Under the pieces are notes generated by a model. It saw only the letters and a list, made by a program, of their open reading frames with translations. It was not told where the DNA came from and did not search any database. A stretch of DNA of 60,685 bases from DASQFD01 sp035633255. GTDB lineage: Bacteria > Actinomycetota > Actinomycetes > Actinomycetales > Dermatophilaceae. Location: contig DASQFD010000044.1 in assembly GCA_035633255.1 (NCBI GenBank), positions 1 through 60,685 on the forward strand, written 5' to 3'. Every line of letters begins with the position of its first letter. The first letter of the stretch is position 1. Made by a program: the position numbers and the translations under genes. Shown piece after piece: positions 24,535-33,329 of the stretch.

Positions 24535-26601
24535 ATGAGCCCGCAGAAGCCGGTCGTCGTCGTCAACGTCAGCCTGGCTGGCGCCGAGCGAGACTACGAG
24601 GAGCACGTGACGTTCCTCGACCGTGAGTTCCACCTGCTCCGGCGCGGCACCTACGGCAACGTCGGGGAGGCTCGCGAGCTGGTGCGCAAGTGGGCCGACG
24701 AGGCCGACGCCATCGCCGTCACCGGGCTGCGGGAGGCGCGGGCCGCCGGGCTCTACGACGGTGACCTGGCGGCCGTGGAGCGCGTCAAGAGTGCCACGCG
24801 GCTGGTTCCGGTCACCGACGGCCAGGCCCTGGCGGACGTGCTTCAGGAGTGGGCGGTGCGGCAGGTCGACGCCCTCATGCCCGGCTACTGGACCAACGCC
24901 AAGACCGTGGTGCTGGGCGGCCAGAACCACAGTGGCGCCATCCGGATCCTGCGCGAGTACACCGAGAACTTCTCCTTCGCCGACCCGGCCCTCCGCCTCG
25001 ACCTCCCCAACCGGGTGGCCTCCAACGCGGTGCTGGGCATGGCCTCCGACCTGGCCCTCTGGCCGGTGCGCCGGTTGCCGAAGTCGCTCACGGCGCGGGT
25101 CAACGCGCCCGGACGCGGGATCGCGTCGTTGCTCACCCGGCGTGAGGTCGCCGAGAGCCACGTGATCGTCGCGACCTTCGAGGAGCTGGAGGCGTTCGGG
25201 GTCGACAGCCTGGGCGGCAAGAGCGTCGTGACGTCCGCCATCTCCGAGGAGCGGCTGGGCGACCTGGGCGACCTCGACGTCGACATGGTGCTCGACACCA
25301 CCCCGCAGCCGTTCGACTTCACCATCAACGCCGCGATCCTCGAGGCGATGATGCTGGCGGCCTCGAGCAGCCCGCTGGGACGGCTCACCAACGACGACCT
25401 CCTCGACATGGTGGTGTCGGCCGGCCTGGAGCCGAGGCTGCTCTACCCGAACGGGTGGCGGCGGCGCAGCCGCTTCGCCTTCGTGATCCACCCGCTCTCG
25501 CAGAGCTACCTCACCAAGGTGGAGCCGCTGCGCACCATCGAGAAGCACTCGCCCAGCCAGGTCATGGACGCCGTGGAGAAGGTCATGGCCTACATGCCGC
25601 CCTTCACCTACAGCAAGGTGACCGGTGTCGTCTCGCCGACGGGCGCGGAGGCCGAGGGCTGGCTGATCAGCGTCGGCGGCACGCCGAAGGAGCTCATGGC
25701 GCACAGCCCGGAGTTCACCTACGCGCGGCTGCTGGCGGCGGCGGACCAGGCGAAGAAGATGGGCGCCCAGGTCATGGGGCTGGGTGCCTTCACCAAGGTG
25801 GTGGGTGACGCCGGCGTCACCGTGGCCAAGCAGGCGTCGCTGCCGATCACCACCGGCAACAGCTACAGCGCCTCGGGGGCGTTGTGGGCGGCACACGACG
25901 CGCTCGAGCGGCTCGGTCTCGCCGACCGCGACACCAGTGGCCGGATCGCCGGGAAGGCCATGGTCGTCGGCGCCACCGGCGCCATCGGCTCGGTGTGCGC
26001 GCGGCTGCTCGCGCTCGCCAGCGACGACCTGTACCTGATCTCCCCGGAGACCGGGAAGCTGCTGGCGCTCAAGGGCGACATCGAGAAGGAGAACCCCCGC
26101 GCGTCGATCCACATCGCCGCCACCCCGGGCGACTTCCTGCCGGACATGGACGTGATCGTCACGGCGACCTCGGGCGCCGGGAAGAAGGTCCTGGACATCA
26201 TGGCCGTCAAGCCCGGCTGCGTCATCACCGACGTGGCCAGGCCGCTCGACCTCTCGGCCGAGGACGTGGGCAAGCGTCCCGACGTGCTCGTGATCGAGTC
26301 CGGTGAGATCGAGCTGCCGGGGGACCTCGACATGAAGAACATCGGCCTCCCGCACGGCGTGGCCTACGCGTGTCTGGCGGAGACGGTGGTGCTGGCTCTC
26401 GAGGGGCGCTTCGAGACCTACACCGTCGGTCGCAACATCGAGTGGGAGAAGGTCAAGGAGATCTACTCCCTGGGGCTCAAGCACGGCATGCGTCTGTCGG
26501 CCATCGCCGGGGTCAACGGCGTCTACACCGACGAGGACATCGCCCGCGTCCGCGACCTGGCCCTGACACGCCGCGCCGAGATGCAGGCCGCCGCCGGCTG
26601 A
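24535..26601 (+). CDS. Two-part reductase with a C-terminal acyl-ACP-reductase-like half
   Basis: A 688-residue cytoplasmic protein. Residues about 335-688 resemble the whole cyanobacterial long-chain acyl-ACP reductase: FVIHPLSQSYLTKVEPLRTI, GAQVMGLGAFTKVVGDAGVT, the ITTGNSYSASGALWA stretch, the NAD(P)-binding MVVGATGAIGSVCARLLALA, then LPHGVAYACLAETVVLALEG and VGRNIEWEKVKEI. The first 335 residues (starting KPVVVVNVSLAGAERDYEEH) form a domain I do not recognise, with GGQNHSGAIRILREYTENF and VNAPGRGIASLLTRREVAES. The likely role is reduction of a fatty acyl thioester to aldehyde with the upstream SDR. The ATG follows a GAGGAGAT ribosome binding site. No octamer copies lie in these two genes. 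Confidence 0.7.
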   Translation: MSPQKPVVVVNVSLAGAERDYEEHVTFLDREFHLLRRGTYGNVGEARELVRKWADEADAIAVTGLREARAAGLYDGDLAAVERVKSATRLVPVTDGQALADVLQEWAVRQVDALMPGYWTNAKTVVLGGQNHSGAIRILREYTENFSFADPALRLDLPNRVASNAVLGMASDLALWPVRRLPKSLTARVNAPGRGIASLLTRREVAESHVIVATFEELEAFGVDSLGGKSVVTSAISEERLGDLGDLDVDMVLDTTPQPFDFTINAAILEAMMLAASSSPLGRLTNDDLLDMVVSAGLEPRLLYPNGWRRRSRFAFVIHPLSQSYLTKVEPLRTIEKHSPSQVMDAVEKVMAYMPPFTYSKVTGVVSPTGAEAEGWLISVGGTPKELMAHSPEFTYARLLAAADQAKKMGAQVMGLGAFTKVVGDAGVTVAKQASLPITTGNSYSASGALWAAHDALERLGLADRDTSGRIAGKAMVVGATGAIGSVCARLLALASDDLYLISPETGKLLALKGDIEKENPRASIHIAATPGDFLPDMDVIVTATSGAGKKVLDIMAVKPGCVITDVARPLDLSAEDVGKRPDVLVIESGEIELPGDLDMKNIGLPHGVAYACLAETVVLALEGRFETYTVGRNIEWEKVKEIYSLGLKHGMRLSAIAGVNGVYTDEDIARVRDLALTRRAEMQAAAG

Positions 26602-26705
26602 GCGGTGGTGGTTCCCCTGTCGGGTGGCGACCCGCCGCCGGCTGAACCGCCCGGCCACACCGCGCCGGCACCCGCGGGTCGGTGGCCGATGTCGGGCGCA
26701 GCCGT

Positions 26706-26711
26706 CACACT
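26706..26711 (+). promoter_or_regulatory. Candidate -10 (CACACT) for a leaderless GH65 transcript
   Basis: CACACT is followed by 6 bases and then GTG at 26718, the same geometry as before gpgS and several other genes here. No ribosome binding site precedes the GTG. This argues for 26718 as start rather than the upstream in-frame ATG at 26682. Confidence 0.35.
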
Positions 26712-26717
26712 GCTCCA

Positions 26718-29700
26718 GTGACCTCCACGACGACTGCCGACGTCGCTTCCCCCTCCGACGACGCCGGGGCGGTGCCCACCCGACCCTGGTCGGACTACGC
26801 CGCCTACCTCTTCGACCTCGACGGCGTGGTGACCCGCACCGCCGTCGTCCACGCCACGGCGTGGAAGAGGCTTTTCGACGGCTACCTGCAGGAGCGCGCC
26901 AGCCGCGACGGAGGCGGCGCTCCCCGGCCGTTCGACATCGACGCCGACTACCGGCAGTACGTCGACGGGCGCCCGCGCTACGACGGCGTGGCGACCTTCC
27001 TGGCCTCGCGCGGGATCAGCCTCGAGCGGGGCACCCCCGACGACGGCCCGGACGTCGAGACCTGCGCCGGCCTCGGCAACCGCAAGGACGCCTACTTCAC
27101 CGAGGTGGTGGAGAGCCAGGGCGTCGACGTGTTCTCGGACGCCGTCGAGGTCCTCGAGGCCGTTCGGGCCGCGGGGATCCCCACGGCGGTGGTGTCGGCG
27201 AGCGCGAACTGCGAGGCCCTGTTGCGCCGGGTGGGGCTGCTGGACCGGTTCGACGTGCGCGTCAGCGGGGTCGAGGCGGCGCAGTGGGGCCTCGCGGGCA
27301 AGCCGCGACCGGACACCTTCCTCAAGGCGGCCGACCTGCTCGGCGTCCGGCCGGCTGACGCGGTCGTGCTCGAGGACGCGATCTCCGGCGTGCTGGCGGG
27401 CCGCGCCGGGCACTTCGGGCTGGTGGTGGGCGTCGACCGCATCGGCCAGCCGGAGGACCTGGCCGAGAACGGCGCGGACATCGTGCTCAGCGACCTGCGC
27501 GACCTGCTCCGCGTGGTGCCGGTGCGACCCGAGGCGCCGGCACTGGTGCACCCGGAGGTGCCGACCCCGGACCTCCTGGTCGAGGCGGTGGTCCTGGTCC
27601 TCCCGGTCGAGGAGAGCCCCGACGGCACGCAGCAGCCGACCGCGGCCGAGGGTCAGGACGAGCACCCCAGCCTCGACGAGCTCGTGTCCGGCCTGCGGGC
27701 CCACGGCGTCGACGTCGTCGTGACGAACGCCGTGGAGAGTGGAAGCCCCGGCTCCGTCGTCGCCGAGCTCGCAGAGCGCCAGCGGCAGCGCGGTGTGGGG
27801 TCGGGACTGCTGCTCGTCACCGGAGCGGCCGACGGGCTGGAGCTGCCCCCCGTGGCGGCGCGGGCGCGGGTGGTGGCGGGAGGGCTCGCCGCCACCACCG
27901 CCGTCCTGCGTGACCAGCTGGAGCGCCGCGTCGCCGGCCGCGTGCCGAGCATCGACGAGGACCCGGCGTGGACCATCACCGTCTCCGGTGACGCCCTCGC
28001 CGTCCGTCGGCCGCACCGTGCGCTGCTCACGGTGTCCGACAGCCAGTTCGGCACCCGGGGATCACGCGAGGAGGACGGCCCCGGAACGCACCCCAAGGTC
28101 CTCGCCGCCGGCGTCTACGACGACGTCTCGGACCCTCCCACCCTCCTGGAGGGCCCGAGCTGGACCGGCCTGCACGTCCTGCGCCACCTCGAGCAGGGCG
28201 AGGACCGGCGCACGCTGGACCTGCGCACCGGCGTCCTGTCCCGGCACCAGCCGGCCTACCCGGTGCCCCTGCGCACGGTGCGCTTCGCGACGCTCGCCCG
28301 GCCCGGTGGCGTGGTGCTCCGGGCGGAGGGGTCGGGGGAGTGGCTCCGGGCCGGGGCGGCGCTGCGCCCGCCGGCGACCGACGGGTCCTTCCTCCGACGC
28401 CAGGAGGGCGCCACGACCACCGCCGAGACACGGACCGGGAAGGGGGGTGCCATCGCGGCCGCCGCGCACCAGGAGATGCACGTGGCGGGCGACCGCCACG
28501 TCGTCGAGCGCATCGGCTGCCTGCGCGGTGACCGGGAAGGCGCCTCCCGGCTCGAGGAGGCGGTGCACGGCCTGGGGGAGATGCGGGAGGCCGGCTTCGA
28601 CGCCCTCCTGGCCGAGCAGCGGGAGGCGTGGGCGCGGCGTTGGGACGAGACCCTGGTCTGCATCGACGGCGACCCGGCGATGGAGCTGGCGGTCCGGTTC
28701 TCCCTCTTCCACCTCATGGGGTCGGCGCCGACCGAGGACGAGGCTGCGGTGGGCGCCCGCGGCATCACCGGGCCCGACTACAAGGGCCACGTCTTCTGGG
28801 ACACCGACGTCTTCATGCTCCCCTTCTTCGCGGCCACCGCTCCGTCCGCGGCCCGCGCCATGCTGGAGTACCGCATCCGGCGGCTGGGACCGGCATACGA
28901 GGCGGCTGCCCGGGAGGGCCGCACCGGGGCGAGGTTCGCCTGGGAGTCCGCCCGCACCGGCGCCGACGTAACCCCGCGCGAAATCCACCCGCTGGACGGG
29001 CCGGTCATCCCCATCCACACCGGCACCCACGAGGACCACATCGTCGCCGACGTGGCGTGGGCGGCCGTGCAGTATGCCGCGTGGACCGGTGACGAGGACT
29101 TCCTCCGCGGGCCCGGGCGGCCCCTGGTGCTGGACACCGCACGCTACTGGGCGTCCCGCGTGCGGGTGGACGCCGAGGGCCGGGCCCACATCGACAACGT
29201 GATCGGGCCGGACGAGTACCACGAGCTGGTCGACGACAACGTCTTCACCAACGTCATGGCCCGGTGGAACCTGCGCCGGGCCGCCGAGCTCGCCGAGGAG
29301 GTCGGTGGGGTCGGCCCCGACGAGGTGGCGCGGTGGCGGGGAGTGGCTGACGCCCTCGTGGACAACTACGACCCGGAGACCCGGCTGTACGAGCAGTTCG
29401 TCGGCTACCACGGGCTCGAGCCCCTCATCATCACGCAGATGGCCCAGACGCCGATCGCGGCCGACATGGTGCTCGGCCGGCCGCGGATCCAGCAGTCGCA
29501 GGTCGTCAAGCAGCCGGACGTCCTGATGCTCCATCACCTCGTCCCCGAGGAGACGGTGCCAGGGTCGCTGCACCCGAACATGGAGTTCTACGAGCCGCGC
29601 ACGGCCCACGGCAGCTCGCTCTCGCCGGCCATCCACGCGGGGCTGCTCGCGCGGGAGGAGCGCTGGGAGGACTCCCTGCGGCTGTTCACGATGGCGTGCC

Positions 29701-30038
29701 GGCTGGACCTGGACAACCTCAACCACACGACCGCCGGAGGTCTGCACATGGCGACCTTCGGCGGGGTGTGGCAGGCGCTGGTATTCGGCTACCTCGGGAT
29801 GCGGCCCGAGGGGCGGGCGCTGCGGGTCGACCCGCGGGTGCCCCCCACGTGGGAGCGGCTGCGCCTGCGGTTGCGCTTCCGCGGGGTGCGGCTGCACGTC
29901 GAGGCGGGGCCTGAATCCATGCGCCTGTGGGCCGAGGGTGAGGTCCCTGTCGTGGTGCCGGGGTCGGAGGGGACGTCGGTGGTCGGCGTCGAGGGTGCCG
30001 ACTGGGTGCGGGAGGGGGACGGCTGGCGCGCGCGCTGA
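26718..30038 (+). CDS. Fused beta-phosphoglucomutase (HAD) and glycoside hydrolase 65 phosphorylase
   Basis: A 1106-residue fusion. Residues about 20-265 are a HAD beta-phosphoglucomutase: YLFDLDGVVTRTAVVHATAW with the nucleophile Asp, VVSASANCEALL, KPRPDTFLKAADLLG and VLEDAISGVLAG. Residues about 430-1100 are GH65: an N-terminal beta-sandwich (MHVAGDRHVVERIGCL), a catalytic barrel with FWDTDVFMLPFFA, and the general acid Glu in DNVIGPDEYHELVDD, then KQPDVLMLHHLVPEE and ARTAHGSSLSPAIHA-type sequence. GH65 enzymes phosphorolyse trehalose, maltose or kojibiose to beta-glucose 1-phosphate, which the HAD half converts to glucose 6-phosphate. The fusion channels both steps. Disaccharide specificity is not determined. 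Confidence 0.9.
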   Translation: MTSTTTADVASPSDDAGAVPTRPWSDYAAYLFDLDGVVTRTAVVHATAWKRLFDGYLQERASRDGGGAPRPFDIDADYRQYVDGRPRYDGVATFLASRGISLERGTPDDGPDVETCAGLGNRKDAYFTEVVESQGVDVFSDAVEVLEAVRAAGIPTAVVSASANCEALLRRVGLLDRFDVRVSGVEAAQWGLAGKPRPDTFLKAADLLGVRPADAVVLEDAISGVLAGRAGHFGLVVGVDRIGQPEDLAENGADIVLSDLRDLLRVVPVRPEAPALVHPEVPTPDLLVEAVVLVLPVEESPDGTQQPTAAEGQDEHPSLDELVSGLRAHGVDVVVTNAVESGSPGSVVAELAERQRQRGVGSGLLLVTGAADGLELPPVAARARVVAGGLAATTAVLRDQLERRVAGRVPSIDEDPAWTITVSGDALAVRRPHRALLTVSDSQFGTRGSREEDGPGTHPKVLAAGVYDDVSDPPTLLEGPSWTGLHVLRHLEQGEDRRTLDLRTGVLSRHQPAYPVPLRTVRFATLARPGGVVLRAEGSGEWLRAGAALRPPATDGSFLRRQEGATTTAETRTGKGGAIAAAAHQEMHVAGDRHVVERIGCLRGDREGASRLEEAVHGLGEMREAGFDALLAEQREAWARRWDETLVCIDGDPAMELAVRFSLFHLMGSAPTEDEAAVGARGITGPDYKGHVFWDTDVFMLPFFAATAPSAARAMLEYRIRRLGPAYEAAAREGRTGARFAWESARTGADVTPREIHPLDGPVIPIHTGTHEDHIVADVAWAAVQYAAWTGDEDFLRGPGRPLVLDTARYWASRVRVDAEGRAHIDNVIGPDEYHELVDDNVFTNVMARWNLRRAAELAEEVGGVGPDEVARWRGVADALVDNYDPETRLYEQFVGYHGLEPLIITQMAQTPIAADMVLGRPRIQQSQVVKQPDVLMLHHLVPEETVPGSLHPNMEFYEPRTAHGSSLSPAIHAGLLAREERWEDSLRLFTMACRLDLDNLNHTTAGGLHMATFGGVWQALVFGYLGMRPEGRALRVDPRVPPTWERLRLRLRFRGVRLHVEAGPESMRLWAEGEVPVVVPGSEGTSVVGVEGADWVREGDGWRAR

Positions 30039-30047
30039 GCGAGCAGG

Positions 30048-30113
30048 GACGCCGAGCGGACGCCGAGCGGAGGCTGAGCGGAGGCTCAGGCGGAGGCTGA
30101 GCGGACGCCGAGC
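30048..30113. repeat. Six degenerate 11-base tandem repeats
   Basis: Units such as GACGCCGAGCG (30048, 30059) and GAGGCTGAGCG (30070, 30093), a 12-base variant at 30081, and a final GACGCCGAGC at 30104 run head-to-tail in the 90-base gap between the convergent GH65 and arsC genes. No stable hairpin or coding sequence is evident. The order C,C,T,T,T,C of unit types suggests nested duplication. Confidence 0.7.
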
Positions 30114-30128
30114 TCCGGTGGCGGCCGG

Positions 30129-30545
30129 TCAGCCAGCGACCGGGGTGACGTCCAGCGAGACCAGCAGCTCGAGCACCCGCCGCCGGATCTCGTCGCGGAT
30201 GGGCCGAACCGTCTCGACCCCCTGGCCGGCGGGGTCGTCGAGCTGCCAGTCCTCGTAGCGCTTGCCCGGGTAGATCGGGCAGGCGTCGCCGCACCCCATC
30301 GTCACCACCACGTCAGAGCCCTGGACCGCCTCGGGCGTGAGGACCTTGGGCACCGAGGCGGAGAGGTCGATGCCCTCCTCGGCCATGGCCGCCACGGCTG
30401 AGGGGTTGACCCGCTCGGCGGGCGCCGAGCCGGCGGACCGCACCTCGACGGCGCCGCCGGAGAGGTGCTCGAGCCAGGCGGCCGCCATCTGGGAGCGGCC
30501 CGCGTTGTGGACGCAGACGAAGAGAACGGACGGGAGGTCGGACAC
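30129..30545 (-). CDS. arsC: Arsenate reductase (low-molecular-weight phosphatase fold)
   Basis: A 138-residue LMW-PTP-type arsenate reductase. The P-loop is VLFVCVHNAGRSQMAAAWLE near residue 8 with nucleophile Cys11 in CVHNAGRS. GADACPIYPGKR-type sequence (MGCGDACPIYPGKRYEDW) supplies the further cysteines and IRDEIRRRV ends the fold. It reduces As(V) to As(III) using thioredoxin or mycothiol/mycoredoxin electrons; the coupling partner cannot be told from sequence. It closely parallels the next gene upstream on this strand, indicating duplication. Last gene of the minus-strand ars operon. Confidence 0.92.
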   Translation of the reverse strand: MSDLPSVLFVCVHNAGRSQMAAAWLEHLSGGAVEVRSAGSAPAERVNPSAVAAMAEEGIDLSASVPKVLTPEAVQGSDVVVTMGCGDACPIYPGKRYEDWQLDDPAGQGVETVRPIRDEIRRRVLELLVSLDVTPVAG

Positions 30546-30580
30546 GGCTTCTCGCTCCTCGGGACGTGGACGGGTGGGGC

Positions 30581-30639
30581 GGGGGAGCTGACGGGTCGGG
30601 CGAGGCAGCGCACGGGTGACGGGGGAGCTGACGGGTCGG
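30581..30639. repeat. 19-base direct repeat between the two arsC genes
   Basis: GGGGGAGCTGACGGGTCGG occurs at 30581-30599 and again at 30621-30639, 40 bases apart, in the 103-base spacer between the two arsenate reductase genes. It is probably a scar of the tandem arsC duplication or of local slippage. Confidence 0.6.
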
Positions 30640-30648
30640 CGCGGGCGG

Positions 30649-31293
30649 TCAGAGGCCGAGCTCGCGCAGCAGGACGGTCACGCGCGCCTGGATGTCGTCG
30701 CGGATCTCCCGCACGACGGGCATCGGCTGGTCGGCGGGGTCGGCGACGGTCCAGTCCAGGTAGCGCTTGCCGGGGTAGATGGGGCAGGCGTCGCCACACC
30801 CCATGGTGACGATGACGTCGGCGGCGCGGGTCACACTGTCGGTCAGCGGCTTGGGGTACGCCTCCGTGAGCGAGACGCCCCGCTCCGCGAGGGCCTGCAC
30901 CGCAGCGGGGTTGACCTGGCCGGACGGTGCCGAGCCGGCCGAGCGGACGTGGACCCGGCCGCCGGACAGGTGCTCGGCGAGGGCCGCGGCCATCTGCGAG
31001 CGCCCGGCGTTGTGGACGCAGACGAACAGGATCTCCGGGACCGGCTTGTCGATCCGACCCTCCGCCTGGGCGGCCGCGTGCAGCTGCTCCCGGGCGTAGC
31101 GGGCGGCCAGCACCGGCAGGAAGTCGGGCACCCGCGCGGTCGGCTCGAGCGTCAGGCGAGCCTCCTCGACGGCTCTTGAGACGGCCTCCCTGGAGAAGAC
31201 GCCCGCGTAGCTGTAGGCGAGGTCGTCGACGATGCGCGCGTAGTCGTGTCGCCACCCGGCGGTGGTCGAGGACGGTGTGGGTTCGTTCGGCAT
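30649..31293 (-). CDS. arsC: Arsenate reductase with N-terminal three-helix domain
   Basis: A 214-residue protein. Residues 1-80 form a helical domain (WRHDYARIVDDLAYSYAGVF then FLPVLAARYAREQLHAAAQ) that in actinobacterial ArsC proteins is described as a three-helix-bundle dimerisation domain. Residues 85-214 are a LMW-PTP arsenate reductase with ILFVCVHNAGRSQMAAALAE and MGCGDACPIYPGKRYLDW. The catalytic half is strongly similar to the shorter ArsC next door. It lies in the minus-strand operon arsM-acr3-arsC-arsC, about 50 bases after acr3. Confidence 0.9.
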   Translation of the reverse strand: MPNEPTPSSTTAGWRHDYARIVDDLAYSYAGVFSREAVSRAVEEARLTLEPTARVPDFLPVLAARYAREQLHAAAQAEGRIDKPVPEILFVCVHNAGRSQMAAALAEHLSGGRVHVRSAGSAPSGQVNPAAVQALAERGVSLTEAYPKPLTDSVTRAADVIVTMGCGDACPIYPGKRYLDWTVADPADQPMPVVREIRDDIQARVTVLLRELGL

Positions 31294-31342
31294 GACGGGC
31301 TCCGGCTGGGCGAGGTGGCGAGGGGGGGAGGACGGGAACGCT

Positions 31343-32446
31343 TCAGCCGCTGTCGGTCGGGCGGGCCGGGACGGGGATCGCCGGAGCGGGGAACCGGTCC
31401 CGCAACCGGAGGCTGACGTAGACCAGGGCGACCAGCACGGGGACCTCGATGAGCGGTCCGACCACCCCGGCGAGGGCCTGCCCGGAGGTCACGCCGAAGG
31501 TCGCGATGGCGACGGCGATCGCGAGCTCGAAGTTGTTGCCGGCGGCCGTGAAGGCGAGCGTCGTGGTGCGCGCGTAGGTCATGCCGAGCGCCCGCCCCAG
31601 GGCGTAGCCGCCACCCCACATGAGGGCGAAGTAGACCAGCAGCGGCAGCGCGATGCGGGCGACGTCCCATGGTTGCGTGGTGACCTGCTCCCCCTGCAGG
31701 GCGAAGAGGACGACGATCGTGAACAACAGCCCATAGAGGGCCCACGGCCCCACCCGGGGCAGGAAGCGCGTCTCGTACCAGGTCCGGCCCGCGACGCGCT
31801 CGCCGACCGTGCGGGAGAGGTACCCCGCGACGAGCGGGATGCCGAGGAAGACCAGGACCGACTTGGCGATCTGCCACGGCGACACGTCCAGGCTCGCCTG
31901 GTCCAGCCCCAGCCACCCGGGGAGCACCGTGAGGTAGAACCAGCCGAGCAGGGCGAAGGCGAAGACCTGGAAGATCGAGTTCAGGGCCACCAGGACGGCC
32001 GCGGCCTCCCGGTCACCGCAGGCCAGGTCGTTCCAGATGATGACCATCGCGATGCAGCGCGCGAGCCCGACGATGATCAGCCCGGTGCGGTACTCCGGGA
32101 GGTCGGGGAGCAGCAGCCACGCGAGGGCGAACATCAGCGCCGGGCCCAGCACCCAGTTGAGCACCAGCGAGGCGCCCAGCATCCGCCGGTCCGAGGTGAC
32201 CGAGTCCAGCCGGTCGTAGCGCACCTTGGCGAGCACCGGGTACATCATCACCAGCAGCCCGAGAGCGATGGGCAGCGAGACGCCGTCCACCGTGACGGTC
32301 CCGAGCGCGTCCCCGAGCCCCGGCACCGCGCGCCCGAGCAGCAGCCCGACCACCATGGCGATCCCGATCCACAGTGGAAGGAACCGGTCCAGGCGGGAGA
32401 GCTGCGCGACGACCGGCCGTTCCGTCACCTCGCCGGGCGTGGTCAC
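31343..32446 (-). CDS. arsB: ACR3-type arsenite efflux permease
   Basis: A 367-residue membrane protein of the bile/arsenite/riboflavin transporter superfamily with about ten helices. Markers are LPLWIGIAMVVGLLLGRAVP in helix 1, IVGLARCIAMVIIWNDLACG containing the conserved Cys of ACR3 helix 4, ALNSIFQVFAFALLGWFYL and the TAAGNNFELAIAVAIATFG motif near helix 9. It exports As(III) driven by the proton gradient. The GTG at 32446 overlaps the arsM stop (GTGA), so it is translationally coupled; an upstream in-frame start would run inside arsM and is rejected. Confidence 0.93.
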   Translation of the reverse strand: MTTPGEVTERPVVAQLSRLDRFLPLWIGIAMVVGLLLGRAVPGLGDALGTVTVDGVSLPIALGLLVMMYPVLAKVRYDRLDSVTSDRRMLGASLVLNWVLGPALMFALAWLLLPDLPEYRTGLIIVGLARCIAMVIIWNDLACGDREAAAVLVALNSIFQVFAFALLGWFYLTVLPGWLGLDQASLDVSPWQIAKSVLVFLGIPLVAGYLSRTVGERVAGRTWYETRFLPRVGPWALYGLLFTIVVLFALQGEQVTTQPWDVARIALPLLVYFALMWGGGYALGRALGMTYARTTTLAFTAAGNNFELAIAVAIATFGVTSGQALAGVVGPLIEVPVLVALVYVSLRLRDRFPAPAIPVPARPTDSG

Positions 32447-33261
32447 CGGGCCGGCTTTCGAGCGCGCACGACGGCCGAGTGCATGCCGGGGGCGACCTCG
32501 GAGGTGAACTCGACGCAGACGTCGGTGAAGCCGGCGGCCGTGAGGCCCTCGACGTACTCGGCGCGCGAGAGGGCGCCGGCGAAGCACCCGACGAAGGAGC
32601 CACGCTCGGCCCGGTCGGCGGGGCTGAGCTCGTCCTGCGACACGACGTCGGAGACGCCGATGCGTCCACCGGGTGCCAGCACGCGGAACATCTCGGCCAG
32701 GACGGCGGGCTTGTCGGTCGAGAGGTTCACCACGCAGTTGGAGATGACGACGTCGACGGCCTCGTCCGGCAGCGGCAGGTCCTCGATGGTGCCGGCGAGG
32801 AACTCGACGTTGTCGACCCCCGCCTTCGCGGCGTTGGCCCGGGCCAGCTCCAGCATCTCCTCGGTCATGTCCACGCCGTGGACGAAGCCGGTCGGCCCGA
32901 CCCGCCGCGCGGAGAGCAGCACGTCGATGCCGCCGCCGGAGCCGAGGTCGAGCACCCGCTCGCCCGGCGCGAGCTCGGCGACCGCCGCGGGGTCGCCACA
33001 GCCGAGGCTCGCCGCCACCGCGGCGACCGGCAGGGCCTGCCGGTCCGGCACGGCATACCGGGCCGGCCCGAAGCGCTCGTCGAGCGTCACGACGCGGGCC
33101 TCCCCACCACAGCAGTCGCCACCGCCGCAGGGGTCCGCGTCCGGGTCGGCGGGGGCCACGTCGAGCGCGACCGGAGGGCCCGGCGCGGAGGTGACCGCGA
33201 CCGCCGCCTCGGCGTAGTGGCGACGCACCTGCTCCCGCAGCTCCGACCCGGGTGGTTGCAC
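32443..33261 (-). CDS. arsM: Arsenite S-adenosylmethionine methyltransferase
   Basis: A 272-residue SAM methyltransferase. Motif I is VLDLGSGGGIDVLLSARRVG and the acidic end is VHGVDMTEEMLELARANAAK. The arsenite-binding cysteines are visible as the CCGG run in DPCGGGDCCGGEA near residue 48, Cys in VVISNCVVNLS (about 165) and Cys in SFVGCFAGALSRAEY (about 215). It methylates As(III) to volatile or less retained forms. First gene of the minus-strand ars operon, starting 13 bases from an ArsR-type palindrome. Confidence 0.93.
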   Translation of the reverse strand: MQPPGSELREQVRRHYAEAAVAVTSAPGPPVALDVAPADPDADPCGGGDCCGGEARVVTLDERFGPARYAVPDRQALPVAAVAASLGCGDPAAVAELAPGERVLDLGSGGGIDVLLSARRVGPTGFVHGVDMTEEMLELARANAAKAGVDNVEFLAGTIEDLPLPDEAVDVVISNCVVNLSTDKPAVLAEMFRVLAPGGRIGVSDVVSQDELSPADRAERGSFVGCFAGALSRAEYVEGLTAAGFTDVCVEFTSEVAPGMHSAVVRARKPAR

Positions 33262-33273
33262 GACCTGCTCCTC

Positions 33274-33293
33274 ACATCGACGCGGTTCGATGT
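33274..33293. promoter_or_regulatory. ArsR-type operator between arsM and arsR
   Basis: ACATCGA (33274-33280) and TCGATGT (33287-33293) are perfect 7-base complements separated by 6 bases. This symmetry is typical of ArsR/SmtB operators. It lies in the divergent promoter region and could control both the minus-strand ars operon and the plus-strand arsR. Confidence 0.6.
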
Positions 33294-33329
33294 GTCCAGC
33301 CTGCTCGTCCCATCGACGGTTGTCAATAC

